Assembly (NCBI GenBank): GCA_029881675.1
Contig: JAOUMD010000008.1
Span: 1 to 39,418, forward strand
Direction: 5' to 3'
Length of the DNA: 39,418 nucleotides
Source of the DNA: Minisyncoccota bacterium
Lineage (GTDB): Bacteria > Patescibacteriota > Microgenomatia > UBA1400 > PJMF01
In this document: one piece after another, positions 1 to 7,510 of the stretch
Layout of the letters: the number at the start of each line of letters is the position of its first letter
How positions within the stretch are numbered: the stretch's first letter is position 1
The notes under the pieces: generated by a model
The model's database searches: none
Told to the model about the DNA's origin: nothing
Seen by the model: only the letters and a program-made list of their open reading frames with translations
Position numbers and translations under genes: made by a program

Positions 1-21
1 TGATGTCAGCGAGTGACATCA
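1..21. promoter_or_regulatory. 8-bp inverted repeat at window edge
   Basis: Arms TGATGTCA and TGACATCA are perfectly complementary around a 5-nt loop (GCGAG). No T-run follows on either side within view, so it is not a clear intrinsic terminator. It could be an operator or the hairpin of a gene to the left of the window. It lies about 60 nt before the first promoter. Confidence 0.35.
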
Positions 22-79
22 ACTGTATTATATCTCGTCATATACAAATTTCTCACCCCCAAAAAAGGTTAATATAAAA

Positions 80-88
80 TGCTATAAT
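80..88 (+). promoter_or_regulatory. extended -10 promoter, leaderless start
   Basis: TGCTATAAT is an extended -10 element (TG-n-TATAAT). The hexamer ends 6 nt before the ATG at 95, so transcription should begin at or next to the start codon. There is no Shine-Dalgarno sequence. Confidence 0.6.
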
Positions 89-94
89 CAATTT

Positions 95-355
95 ATGAAG
101 AGGAATAAATACTGGTTTAAATCAAAAAGGTTTGGATGGGGGTTTGTCCCTATTTCATGGGAAGGTTGGTTATCAGTTGCTCTATTATTAGGGCTTATCT
201 ATTTGGTTGCATATCTAAATGGCATCTTTGAAGAGCCTGTCACCACAAAACAAATACTTTCATACCTTTTTGATGTATTCCTAATTATCTTAATTTCACT
301 GCCATACCATCAGAAAAGATCTAGAGATAAAATTAGATGGCGATGGGGAAAATAG
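95..355 (+). CDS. small two-helix membrane protein
   Basis: An 86-aa protein of unknown function. A basic, aromatic N-terminus (residues 1-22, with GWGFVPISWEGW) precedes a hydrophobic helix at about 24-42 and a second at about 55-70; the tail is strongly basic (HQKRSRDKIRWRWGK), so both ends are probably cytoplasmic. The start is supported by an extended -10 box 6 nt upstream, which implies a leaderless mRNA. It is convergent with the next gene, 10 bp away. I recognise no named family with certainty. Confidence 0.7.
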   Translation: MKRNKYWFKSKRFGWGFVPISWEGWLSVALLLGLIYLVAYLNGIFEEPVTTKQILSYLFDVFLIILISLPYHQKRSRDKIRWRWGK

Positions 356-364
356 AGTAGAGCC

Positions 365-1330
365 TTAATTTTCAGTAACTGATTCTTCTGTGATTGGCCT
401 CACTACGAGTTCAGCAGAGTAACTTAACATTCCTGTTTTTAAATTCAATTTATACAGTGACTCCTCGTATACTTCTTCAGTTTTTTTCAGGTTAATCCAA
501 TCTGTAGCTCCATCATAATCAATGTCTAAAGTAAGGGTAAGATAATCTCCAGATGATTTCTTCCTAACAGTTTGAATCTTTTCATCTTCATGTCTTAAAG
601 AGATCATATATTGAATATAGGCAACCATCTCCTCTTCATTTAGACCTTCAATCACCATATAACCCAACTCATATTCTGGGATATATCCATCTTCACTAAT
701 AGATATAATTGGAATAATTCTTCCACCAGGGTTAAAGACTTCACATTTATGAATTCTCATTAAATCAACATATGGACCAGCTGTAGTTGGGTATTCATAG
801 TAATAATTCCTCTCACGTTCTCCTAAGTTTTCTCTATATGCTCCTTGTGCCTTCTTATCCTTAATCCATTGATCTTCTCTCACAGTTGCAGGTTTCACTT
901 CCATAACCTGCTGGTTTTTAGTTCCAACGTACTCAGTATAAAGTTTTCTTGCTTGCTTAATATCATCAGCACAAAATTGTTGTCTTTTCTCAATATGATA
1001 AATTCTTTCTGGTTCTTCATAAAAAAGTTCTTCAGCACTTATATCTACCTCATATGTCTCTGGGACAATTTCATTTATTTCATCAAGAACTATTTCTTCA
1101 CCCTCATCTAAGTTAGGATCAACTACAGGTTTCTGAGAATATAATCTCAGGAAAGTACTAATAATCATTAAAAGTACAAATAATACAAAAAAAGTTACGC
1201 CCAAATTCATTAAGTTTATTTTTTTCTTTTCTGAAGTTTGAGAGATGTTTTCTTGAGACTCAACAGACTGATCCAATTGATGTTCAGGAAGCCTACTTTT
1301 ACCTTGCTTTGGGTGATTATTAAATTCCAT
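365..1330 (-). CDS. membrane-anchored hypothetical protein
   Basis: A 321-aa protein of unknown function. Residues 1-42 are polar and presumably cytoplasmic, a single hydrophobic helix lies at about 43-62 (NLGVTFFVLFVLLMIISTF), and a long, acidic soluble part follows, starting with a Glu/Asp-rich stretch at about 70-95. The ATG at 1330 was chosen over the longer frame (to 1393) because it lies 10 nt after the stop of the upstream gene instead of overlapping it. The pair probably forms an operon. A segment near the C-terminus (LTLDIDYDGATDWINL) looks like a beta-rich fold but matches nothing I can name. Confidence 0.7.
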   Translation of the reverse strand: MEFNNHPKQGKSRLPEHQLDQSVESQENISQTSEKKKINLMNLGVTFFVLFVLLMIISTFLRLYSQKPVVDPNLDEGEEIVLDEINEIVPETYEVDISAEELFYEEPERIYHIEKRQQFCADDIKQARKLYTEYVGTKNQQVMEVKPATVREDQWIKDKKAQGAYRENLGERERNYYYEYPTTAGPYVDLMRIHKCEVFNPGGRIIPIISISEDGYIPEYELGYMVIEGLNEEEMVAYIQYMISLRHEDEKIQTVRKKSSGDYLTLTLDIDYDGATDWINLKKTEEVYEESLYKLNLKTGMLSYSAELVVRPITEESVTEN

Positions 1331-1340
1331 ACAATTAATT

Positions 1341-2102
1341 TTATCTTTTTTTCTTATACAAAACCATCCACACAGCAAAGAAGAATAGTTCAATTAAAAT
1401 ATTAACAAATGCTAAAGTAGATTGAACAACCGCCTCATTAGCTTGTGAGAATAGTTTATTTACTATAACTATCATCAATTCTGAGATAGGGTAGTGGATT
1501 AATAAGCTAAGTATAATTATTAAAGAAACAATTTTATAATTCTTCTTAATAAACAAAATACTCAGCTTGAATGTTTCCAGGATACCTTTCTTCGCCTTTA
1601 CTAAAATTACTACAAAAAGATGGAATAAAGAAAAATAGACAACTGCCAAAGGTAAGAAAACAAGCATTCTAATTAATTCAATTGACGAAGGTTCTGAAAT
1701 AAGTCCTAAAATATTCACTAAGACATAAACTAATAAATTAGAAATAAGTGAAAAAACTATACCAAGTACAAATAAGAACACGGTAACAAAAAGAAACTTC
1801 TTAAAATAATAAAATAATAGATTTGGTGTTTTAATGTATTGAGGACTCTTATCTTTATCCACACTGTCTAAAAACTCTACTTTAAGAGCTGGTAAACTAA
1901 CTGTTAAGACCATCAAGATCAACGAAGCTTTTCCTCTTACTGCAGGCTCTAGAAAATTCTCAATTAAAATACCAAGAAGAACAAATACATAAAAGAAAAA
2001 CCAAAGAAACGGGCTTTTTGAAACTAACTTAAAACTACTCTTGATAAGATTAATTAATTCATTTTTTAACTTCATATATTCATTATAGACCATCAGCTCC
2101 AT
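1341..2102 (-). CDS. polytopic membrane protein, unknown
   Basis: A 253-aa protein with about six hydrophobic helices (around residues 30-50, 58-75, 100-130, 145-170, 190-210, 225-250) linked by short basic loops. The pattern resembles poorly characterised integral membrane families such as DUF975-like proteins, but there is no diagnostic motif. ATG codons occur at 2102 and 2093 (residue 4); the latter has GGAG only 3 nt upstream, so the exact start is uncertain. It is divergent from the Lys-rich small membrane protein at 2121 and is followed in an operon by the anchored protein ending at 365. Confidence 0.65.
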   Translation of the reverse strand: MELMVYNEYMKLKNELINLIKSSFKLVSKSPFLWFFFYVFVLLGILIENFLEPAVRGKASLILMVLTVSLPALKVEFLDSVDKDKSPQYIKTPNLLFYYFKKFLFVTVFLFVLGIVFSLISNLLVYVLVNILGLISEPSSIELIRMLVFLPLAVVYFSLFHLFVVILVKAKKGILETFKLSILFIKKNYKIVSLIIILSLLIHYPISELMIVIVNKLFSQANEAVVQSTLAFVNILIELFFFAVWMVLYKKKR

Positions 2103-2120
2103 TTTGCTTACAATAGGATT

Positions 2121-2330
2121 ATGGCCAAGAAGAAAAGAAAGAAAAACTCAAAGAAAAAATCTTTGAAAGAGTTCTTATTCCAGTCCTTTTTTGTTGAACA
2201 ACAACAGGAATTTTTTAACGTTCATTGTTATACTAGGATCTGGATTCCAATTTTAATTGTTGTAATTTTATTCTTTTTAAGCCTTGTTTTATTCCAGTCA
2301 TATCAGATCTATTACAGCCCTATTTATTAA
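2121..2330 (+). CDS. Lys-rich small single-pass membrane protein
   Basis: A 69-aa protein: a very basic N-terminus (MAKKKRKKNSKKKSLKE), a middle segment, then one hydrophobic helix at about 40-62 and a short aromatic tail. The topology suggests a cytoplasmic N-terminus that could bind nucleic acid or ribosomes, but this is inference from charge alone. AGGA lies just ahead of the ATG. Its start is 19 bp from the divergent gene's start and its stop abuts the stop of the convergent gene at 2331. Confidence 0.6.
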   Translation: MAKKKRKKNSKKKSLKEFLFQSFFVEQQQEFFNVHCYTRIWIPILIVVILFFLSLVLFQSYQIYYSPIY

Positions 2331-2693
2331 TTAATTAGTTGCCCCTAAAAAGAAATTTATATTATTCATCACAATAATCAAATAAAATATATTTGATGCA
2401 AGTAAGATCCTTTCTGCGGATTTAGAATCACCATATTTTTTACTTACTTGATCAAGAACAAAAAGAGTAGATGCTACATATATAGCTTTGGTAATTATCA
2501 TTGCTACATCACTTTCTACGATCTCTTGAGCAAGAGGATTTCCCTCAACACCCCCTTTATCTAAAGATATTCTAGTAGAAAGGATATCAGCAGCATTGAT
2601 AAGCATAAAAGCCGCAACGCTTAAGAAATAACGCTTAGAATATATCTCTGATCGTAAACTTCCTTTTTGTTCAATTTTTTCCATCTTAACCAT
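2331..2693 (-). CDS. DUF5658-like small membrane protein
   Basis: A 120-aa protein with about four hydrophobic segments. The stretch NAADILSTRISLDKGGVEGN, followed by PLAQ, matches the pattern of DUF5658 proteins, where a helix ending in a D/T motif is followed by a Gly-rich turn and E-x-N-P. Function is unknown for the family. It is convergent with the Lys-rich protein gene, whose stop it abuts. A terminator separates it from the helicase gene upstream on the same strand. Confidence 0.65.
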   Translation of the reverse strand: MVKMEKIEQKGSLRSEIYSKRYFLSVAAFMLINAADILSTRISLDKGGVEGNPLAQEIVESDVAMIITKAIYVASTLFVLDQVSKKYGDSKSAERILLASNIFYLIIVMNNINFFLGATN

Positions 2694-2721
2694 ATATTAT
2701 AAACTATCTATATCAAACCAT

Positions 2722-2752
2722 AAAAAAACGTCCTATCAATGATAAGACGTTT
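2722..2752 (-). terminator. intrinsic terminator of the helicase gene
   Basis: The stem AAACGTC/GACGTTT, extended by TATC/GATA after one mismatch, closes a 3-nt loop. Read on the minus strand it is followed by a run of seven T (the A-run at 2722-2728). The plus strand also has a T-rich tract after the hairpin, so it may act in both directions. It lies about 50 nt beyond the helicase stop. Confidence 0.75.
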
Positions 2753-2797
2753 CTTTTTTATATTATTAAATATTTAAGTTTAATATTAATTTTATGC

Positions 2798-4081
2798 TTA
2801 CTCAATAAATGTTAATGCAACACCAACCTTATCTGCACGACCTGTTCTACCAATACGGTGGATATAGTCCTCACGAGATTCTGGTAGATCATAGTTAATA
2901 ACGTGTGTAACATCATTAATATCTAATCCACGAGCGATCACGTCAGTAGCAATTAAAGCTTGTACTTGATCATTTCTAAATTGCTGTAAAGCTCTTTGTC
3001 TTTGACCTTGTGATTTATTACCATGAATAGCATTTACCTTAAGACCTCTATCTTGAAGTTCTCTAGTAATTTTTTCTGCACCTCTTTTGGTACGACCAAA
3101 TACTAAAACTTTATCAAAATTTTCTGTTCTTAAAAGATCATGTAAAACATCAATCTTTGATCTGCCTTTAATTTTAACAATTTCTTGTTGAACGTTTGCA
3201 GATGTATCACCAGTTTTAACTGAGATGGAGATTGGGTCTACTAAGAAACCTTTCATGATTTGTCTTACTCTGTCAGTCATAGTGGCTGAGAAGAATAATG
3301 ATTGTCTATCACGTGGTAAGGCATCAATGATTTCTCTAATTTCGTGCACAAAGCCCATATCTAACATACGGTCTACTTCGTCTAAAACTATATTAGTGAA
3401 TTCATGGAATTTGAGTTTTCCTCTTTGGTTAAGGTCTTTGATTCTTCCTGGAGTTCCTATTACAAAATGTTGTCCTCTTCTTAAAGAATCGATTTGACGA
3501 CCTATTGAAGATCCTCCGATAACCAAGGTTGAGAAAACTCTCATACCTTCTGAAAATGATCTTAATTCATCCTTAACTTGGAGAGCGAGCTCTCTAGTAG
3601 GGGCAATAATTAATACCTTTTCATTACTGTTGTTTATAACTTTATCAAGTAAAGGAATTAAAAAGGCTGCTGTTTTACCAGTACCAGTGTTTGCAATACC
3701 AACAACGTCTCTTCCTTCAACAATGTGAGGGATGATTTGATCTTGGATTGGAGTAGGGGTTACATAACCTCTAGCTGCAATATTTTCTTTTACTTTATCA
3801 GAAATATCAAAATCATTAAATTGATGAGTTGCTTGATATTCTTCTTTTTCTACTATTTCTGGTTTATTTAACCCAGCTTGAATAATCATTCTTGTTGGAT
3901 CAAAAGTAGCTTGGTTGAAGCCTCCACGACCTCCACGGCCACGGTTACCACAACCACGGTTACCAAAACTAGAACCACCGCGAGAAGAAAAACTTCTTCC
4001 ACCACCGGAATTTCTAGAACGGAAATTAGAGCCTCCGCTGCGGCTATTAGAATTAGAAAATGAGCGATTTGAATTTCGCAT
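2798..4081 (-). CDS. DEAD-box ATP-dependent RNA helicase with RG-rich N-terminus
   Basis: A 427-aa RNA helicase that unwinds RNA duplexes, probably in ribosome assembly or mRNA decay. Motifs in order: Q motif (TPTPIQDQ, about 90), Walker A ANTGTGKT, PTRELALQ, TPGR, DEVD in place of DEAD, SAT, then in domain 2 ATDVIARGLDI and HRIGRTGR. Residues 1-55 are Ser/Asn/Gly/Arg-rich with RGG-like repeats, an RNA-binding tail that most bacterial DEAD proteins carry at the C-terminus. The protein ends only about 11 residues after motif VI, so the usual basic C-terminal extension is missing. A good promoter lies about 140 nt upstream, giving a long 5' leader as in cold-shock-regulated helicases (inference). 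Confidence 0.93.
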   Translation of the reverse strand: MRNSNRSFSNSNSRSGGSNFRSRNSGGGRSFSSRGGSSFGNRGCGNRGRGGRGGFNQATFDPTRMIIQAGLNKPEIVEKEEYQATHQFNDFDISDKVKENIAARGYVTPTPIQDQIIPHIVEGRDVVGIANTGTGKTAAFLIPLLDKVINNSNEKVLIIAPTRELALQVKDELRSFSEGMRVFSTLVIGGSSIGRQIDSLRRGQHFVIGTPGRIKDLNQRGKLKFHEFTNIVLDEVDRMLDMGFVHEIREIIDALPRDRQSLFFSATMTDRVRQIMKGFLVDPISISVKTGDTSANVQQEIVKIKGRSKIDVLHDLLRTENFDKVLVFGRTKRGAEKITRELQDRGLKVNAIHGNKSQGQRQRALQQFRNDQVQALIATDVIARGLDINDVTHVINYDLPESREDYIHRIGRTGRADKVGVALTFIE

Positions 4082-4221
4082 AATATACTTCTTTCTTTAA
4101 TAAATAACGTAGGTTAAAGACAAGAAGCAGATACGATTAAGGGAAATGTGTATATTCTCAAAAATTAAGATTCGTGCTTAAACCCAGGTTGAGAGATATA
4201 GTTATCAATCAACAGGGTGGT

Positions 4222-4250
4222 AGTATAGCATAAATTGAAATAGATAGCAA
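4222..4250 (-). promoter_or_regulatory. sigma70-type promoter of the helicase gene
   Basis: On the minus strand, -35 TTGCTA (4245-4250), a 17-nt spacer and -10 TATACT (4222-4227). Transcription would start near 4215, leaving a leader of about 135 nt before the ATG at 4081. No ORF of note lies in the leader. The stretch 4082-4365 holds only this promoter, the leader and the opposing antiporter promoter. Confidence 0.65.
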
Positions 4251-4348
4251 GTTATAGGATAAAACATATCAAAATATAACAAGTAAACTATACTATAGTT
4301 ACAGAACTGTACTGGTAAGATCTTGTTCTTTTTGATCAAAAACCACTC

Positions 4349-4354
4349 TATAAT
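4349..4354 (+). promoter_or_regulatory. -10 box of the antiporter gene
   Basis: A consensus TATAAT lies 11 nt before the ATG at 4366. Transcription would start about 4-5 nt before the start codon, which is nearly leaderless. No Shine-Dalgarno sequence is present. Confidence 0.5.
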
Positions 4355-4365
4355 AGTTATTAACT

Positions 4366-6321
4366 ATGCATTCTGAAAGTTTAATTATTAGCACCATTTT
4401 TATTGCTTTGTTCTTGATGCTGACAGCATTGATTCTCAGTATCTCCAAGAAAATAAAGTTTCCTTATACAGTTGCCCTTCTCATTGTCGGATTTGTTGTC
4501 CAATTTCTATTTAAGTACTTTCATCTTGAAACTCATCTAGAAATTTCATCTGATCTTATCTACTTTGTTTTATTACCAATTCTTTTATATGAGTCTGCCT
4601 TTCATATTAATTTCCATCAATTTAAGCTTCAATTTAAATCAATTACTTTCTTAGCCACCTTTGGACTACTTGTCGCTATTACTACTGTGGCAGGGCTTCT
4701 GAGCCAGTTTATTGGGCTTGGATTCTGGCATGGATTACTCTTTGGAGCCTTAATTTCTGCTACAGATCCAATCGCTGTCTTAGCTATATTTAAAGAACTA
4801 GGTGCCCCCAAAAGACTTTCTCTGATTGCAGAAGGGGAAAGTATGCTCAATGATGCCACCGCAGTTATTATCTTTAGAGTTATCGCTGGTTTTGTAGTTA
4901 CAGGGAAAACCTTTGCTAGCACAGAAATATTCAAAAGTTTTGCCGACTTCTCCTATGTTTTTATCGGGAGTTTATTCTTTGGCTTTGTTTTGGCCTACCT
5001 AACCTCAATGTTTATCTCAAAAATTAAAAATGATGAACTGATAGAAACGACAATGACATTAGCCTTAGCGTTACTTTCATTTCTAATTGCTGAGCATTAT
5101 TTTGGTCTTTCTGGTGTTATTACAACTGTAGCCGCTGGTATCACCATGGGGAACCTTGGTAGAACCAAGATCTCTATTCCAGTCATTCATTTTATGGAAA
5201 AATTCTGGAAATATCTAGGTTTCTTAGCAATTTCTTTAGTCTTCTTTTTTACTGCATTTGACTTAGAATTTAGTATTTTATTCAAACATCCGGAGACAAC
5301 ACTACTCGCTATTTTAAGTGTCTTAATTGCTAGAGCAGTCTCTATCTATATCACTTTCCTTATTACAAATAACTTTAGCTTCTTTAAAAATGAACCAAAT
5401 GTGCCTCTTAGTTGGCAACATATCTTAAATTGGGGGGGGCTAAGAGGAGTCATACCTTTAGTTTTAGTTTATTCACTACCTGACAGTTATATTTATAAAG
5501 AACAATTCCTTGTGTTTACTCTAGCCACCTTTTTATTCACTCTACTTGTTAATGGCCTAACAATTGAAAAACTACTTTTCTTTCTTAAACTTCACCTTCC
5601 TAAAAAAGAAGAACAAATCATGCAAGAAGAAGCTGACATTTTTTCAATCCAAAAAGCTCATCAAAAAGTTGACTCACTTCCCAAAGATGAATTCTCACCT
5701 ACAGTCATTCATGAAGTAATTAGGAAAATGGATCATGAAGAAAAGAAACATAAAGATAAATTAGAAGAACTTGCTATCCCTAAAGATTTTGAACAAAGCC
5801 TTCATCTAGAAGTCTTACAAATTGAAAGACAAGCATTAAATCAACTCTTCAATGACCAGCACATTAATGAAGCAGTCTTTTATACTTTCCAAGGAGAGAT
5901 AGATATGCAACTAGATGCAATAGAATATCCAGACTTATATTATGGAAAAAATTATCAATTAGGAGGTCAAATACCAAGTAAAGAAAGTTTTTATAACGCG
6001 CTACATAAAGTAACTAGAAAAATTAAAATTGCCCCATTCCTTAATAGCTATTTTAACAATAGAAAAGATAACATAATTATGGACCGTCTATCCTTATTAC
6101 AATCTAGAATAGTAACTAGCGGGGAAGTTATCCAATACCTAGAACATATTACCGACTTAACAAAAAACAAACAAATCAATAAAATTATCAAAGAAATAAT
6201 TTCAGAGCATGAACAGTATAGATTAAAGAATAATTTTCAAATACAAGAGATATCCAGAGAATTTCCTAGACTATATAGGGAATTTGAGACCAAGACTGTT
6301 GAGACATTGGCTTGGTTGTAA
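4366..6321 (+). CDS. Na+(K+)/H+ antiporter, CPA1/NhaP type
   Basis: A 651-aa cation:proton antiporter of the inner membrane, for pH and Na+ homeostasis. The first about 405 residues form 11-13 hydrophobic helices. The family signature is clear: ISATDPIAVLAIFKELG with the conserved Asp, then AEGESMLNDATAVIIF (ND motif), and NWGGLRGVIPLVL near the end of the transport domain. Residues about 410-651 form a long, charged, helical cytoplasmic domain with no recognised regulatory fold (no TrkA-C or cNMP motif), as in long NhaP/NHE-like proteins. It is transcribed divergently from the helicase gene. Confidence 0.93.
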   Translation: MHSESLIISTIFIALFLMLTALILSISKKIKFPYTVALLIVGFVVQFLFKYFHLETHLEISSDLIYFVLLPILLYESAFHINFHQFKLQFKSITFLATFGLLVAITTVAGLLSQFIGLGFWHGLLFGALISATDPIAVLAIFKELGAPKRLSLIAEGESMLNDATAVIIFRVIAGFVVTGKTFASTEIFKSFADFSYVFIGSLFFGFVLAYLTSMFISKIKNDELIETTMTLALALLSFLIAEHYFGLSGVITTVAAGITMGNLGRTKISIPVIHFMEKFWKYLGFLAISLVFFFTAFDLEFSILFKHPETTLLAILSVLIARAVSIYITFLITNNFSFFKNEPNVPLSWQHILNWGGLRGVIPLVLVYSLPDSYIYKEQFLVFTLATFLFTLLVNGLTIEKLLFFLKLHLPKKEEQIMQEEADIFSIQKAHQKVDSLPKDEFSPTVIHEVIRKMDHEEKKHKDKLEELAIPKDFEQSLHLEVLQIERQALNQLFNDQHINEAVFYTFQGEIDMQLDAIEYPDLYYGKNYQLGGQIPSKESFYNALHKVTRKIKIAPFLNSYFNNRKDNIIMDRLSLLQSRIVTSGEVIQYLEHITDLTKNKQINKIIKEIISEHEQYRLKNNFQIQEISREFPRLYREFETKTVETLAWL

Positions 6322-6322
6322 A

Positions 6323-6958
6323 TTAATGAATGGTTTCACCATCCTTAGGATATAACCAACTCCCAAAACCATTATTATCTTCAAAAGTTCTTGCCTTCAT
6401 AGATGGTTGATCATCAACATCATTACCGACCACTTCTTTCCTTAACCTTAGATACTCTTTATATATTGCGTCAGAACGTTGCTCTGCAAAAGCTAATAAT
6501 CCAGCCGCATAGAATAAGTTTACTCTCATCCTTTCTTCTCTTTGATAATTTTCAAAGCTCTCCTGATGTAAATCATTATTTTCATCTGCCATAACACGCA
6601 TATTATAGGAAATAAAATCAAATTCTGCCTTTAAAACTTTTCTTACCATAGCATCCTGAAGAAACCCTTTGACTGCTTCTGTTTCCAAATTATGCAATAA
6701 GAAGTCACCGATATTGCTGTATCCAGCTCTTAAAGCATAAAAGGCTGCTGTTTGAACTACACAAACCTCCATATTATCGGCATATAAAACAATTGGATTG
6801 TAATCTAAGTCTTCTTTAAGGATAGTTTCTCTGCCATCTAACATTCCCAGCTTTCCTTCACTTGGCTTTATACCTAAGAAATCATCATCCCAATAAAAAT
6901 GAACTTTGGGTTCATTATCTACAATACCTTTATTATCTATCTCTTGAGATCGTGCCAT
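6323..6958 (-). CDS. hypothetical protein, 211 aa
   Basis: A soluble, acidic protein of unknown function. The N-terminal about 60 residues look beta-rich (VHFYWDDDFLG, GKLGMLDGRE), followed by a mostly helical region (about 70-175). Its leader shares an unusual layout with the 252-aa gene at 13679-14437: a hairpin of GGTGG/CCACC type, seven T, then GAAAGG and the ATG. A strong AAAGGAAG ribosome site supports the start. It is convergent with the antiporter gene (stop codons about 1 nt apart). No homologue is recognised. Confidence 0.7.
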   Translation of the reverse strand: MARSQEIDNKGIVDNEPKVHFYWDDDFLGIKPSEGKLGMLDGRETILKEDLDYNPIVLYADNMEVCVVQTAAFYALRAGYSNIGDFLLHNLETEAVKGFLQDAMVRKVLKAEFDFISYNMRVMADENNDLHQESFENYQREERMRVNLFYAAGLLAFAEQRSDAIYKEYLRLRKEVVGNDVDDQPSMKARTFEDNNGFGSWLYPKDGETIH

Positions 6959-6968
6959 AACTTCCTTT

Positions 6969-7001
6969 CAAAAAAACCACCAGCTAAAATGGCAGGTGGT
7001 T
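6969..7001 (-). terminator. hairpin plus T7 directly before an RBS
   Basis: On the minus strand AACCACC...GGTGGTT forms a 7-bp stem, extended by a GC pair inside, and is followed at once by seven T and then GAAAGGAAG and the ATG at 6958. A -10 TATAAT on the same strand (about 7012) would start the transcript near the base of the hairpin. It may be the terminator of the 87-aa gene upstream, a 5' stabilising hairpin, or an attenuator. The same layout recurs at 14447-14488. Confidence 0.55.
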
Positions 7002-7076
7002 CAAACTAATATTATATAAGTTCTTAGAATTTATTTTAACATACCTTTTCGAGATAGCTCTACTTCATCACAAATA

Positions 7077-7340
7077 TTACTCTTGCTTATATTGTGCTAA
7101 ACCTTCAAGTAGTAATTCTAAACCACCTTGAGCAAATGGTACTGTAGCTTCAATTGGAAAAATAAAAGTAGTTGCATTCTCACCATCATGAACAACTAAA
7201 GTTACGTCTGAAGAACCATCATCTTCTTGATTGATAATACAAGCTCCTTCAGCTTCAAAGTTTAATATTTTGGTTGAACATCTGTCACAACGCATTGAAT
7301 CAGCATGTTGGCAGATGGATCTGGATATTTCTAATTTCAT
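7077..7340 (-). CDS. small acidic protein with CxxC, unknown
   Basis: An 87-aa protein. An N-terminal segment with three Cys (SICQHADSMRCDRCS) could bind a metal; the rest is beta-rich (GACIINQED, DVTLVVHDG, TTFIFPIEA) and ends in an amphipathic helix (GGLELLLEGLAQYKQE). No family is recognised. The ATG has no ribosome site but a -10 box 8 nt upstream, so the mRNA is probably leaderless. Confidence 0.65.
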   Translation of the reverse strand: MKLEISRSICQHADSMRCDRCSTKILNFEAEGACIINQEDDGSSDVTLVVHDGENATTFIFPIEATVPFAQGGLELLLEGLAQYKQE

Positions 7341-7348
7341 AATAATCT

Positions 7349-7378
7349 ATCATAGTCAATAAAAAGGTATGATTACAA
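7349..7378 (-). promoter_or_regulatory. promoter of the 87-aa gene
   Basis: On the minus strand, -35 TTGTAA (7373-7378), 18-nt spacer and -10 TATGAT (7349-7354), ending 8 nt before the ATG at 7340. The -35 overlaps the stop codon of the small ORF at 7373-7453. Confidence 0.5.
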
Positions 7379-7453
7379 GACCATTTTTCTACATAATAAG
7401 TAACCACTTAGTATAAAAGCACCTAAAGCTATTATAATAATAACAGCAAACAT
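7373..7453 (-). CDS. possible 26-aa single-helix membrane peptide
   Basis: A short ORF starting MFAVIIIIALGAFILSGYLL and ending with a basic tail (CRKMVL). A strong GGGGGG lies 4 nt before the ATG. The hydrophobic helix with a positive C-terminus looks like a small membrane peptide. It sits alone in the gap between the 87-aa gene and the CNNM gene. Very short ORFs arise by chance, so this is tentative. Confidence 0.4.
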   Translation of the reverse strand: MFAVIIIIALGAFILSGYLLCRKMVL

Positions 7454-7482
7454 ATTTCCCCCCATTTATAGAACTTTTTTGC

Positions 7483-7488
7483 TATAAT
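7483..7488 (+). promoter_or_regulatory. -10 box of the CNNM/CorC-like gene
   Basis: A consensus TATAAT about 22 nt before the ATG at 7511, giving a leader of about 16 nt without a Shine-Dalgarno sequence. Confidence 0.45.
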
Positions 7489-7510
7489 ATAAGATCTATC
7501 TAAAACATAT

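Noticed and set aside
1-21. CIRCE heat-shock operator
   Set aside because: CIRCE arms are TTAGCACTC/GAGTGCTAA; this repeat is TGATGTCA/TGACATCA with a 5-nt loop.
365-1393. Longer start at 1393 for the anchored protein
   Set aside because: It would overlap the upstream gene by about 50 nt and adds a Cys-rich non-family N-terminus; the ATG at 1330 fits operon spacing.
3915-4100. Pro/Arg-rich ORFs opposite the helicase N-terminus
   Set aside because: They are shadows of the RG-repeat coding region on the other strand.
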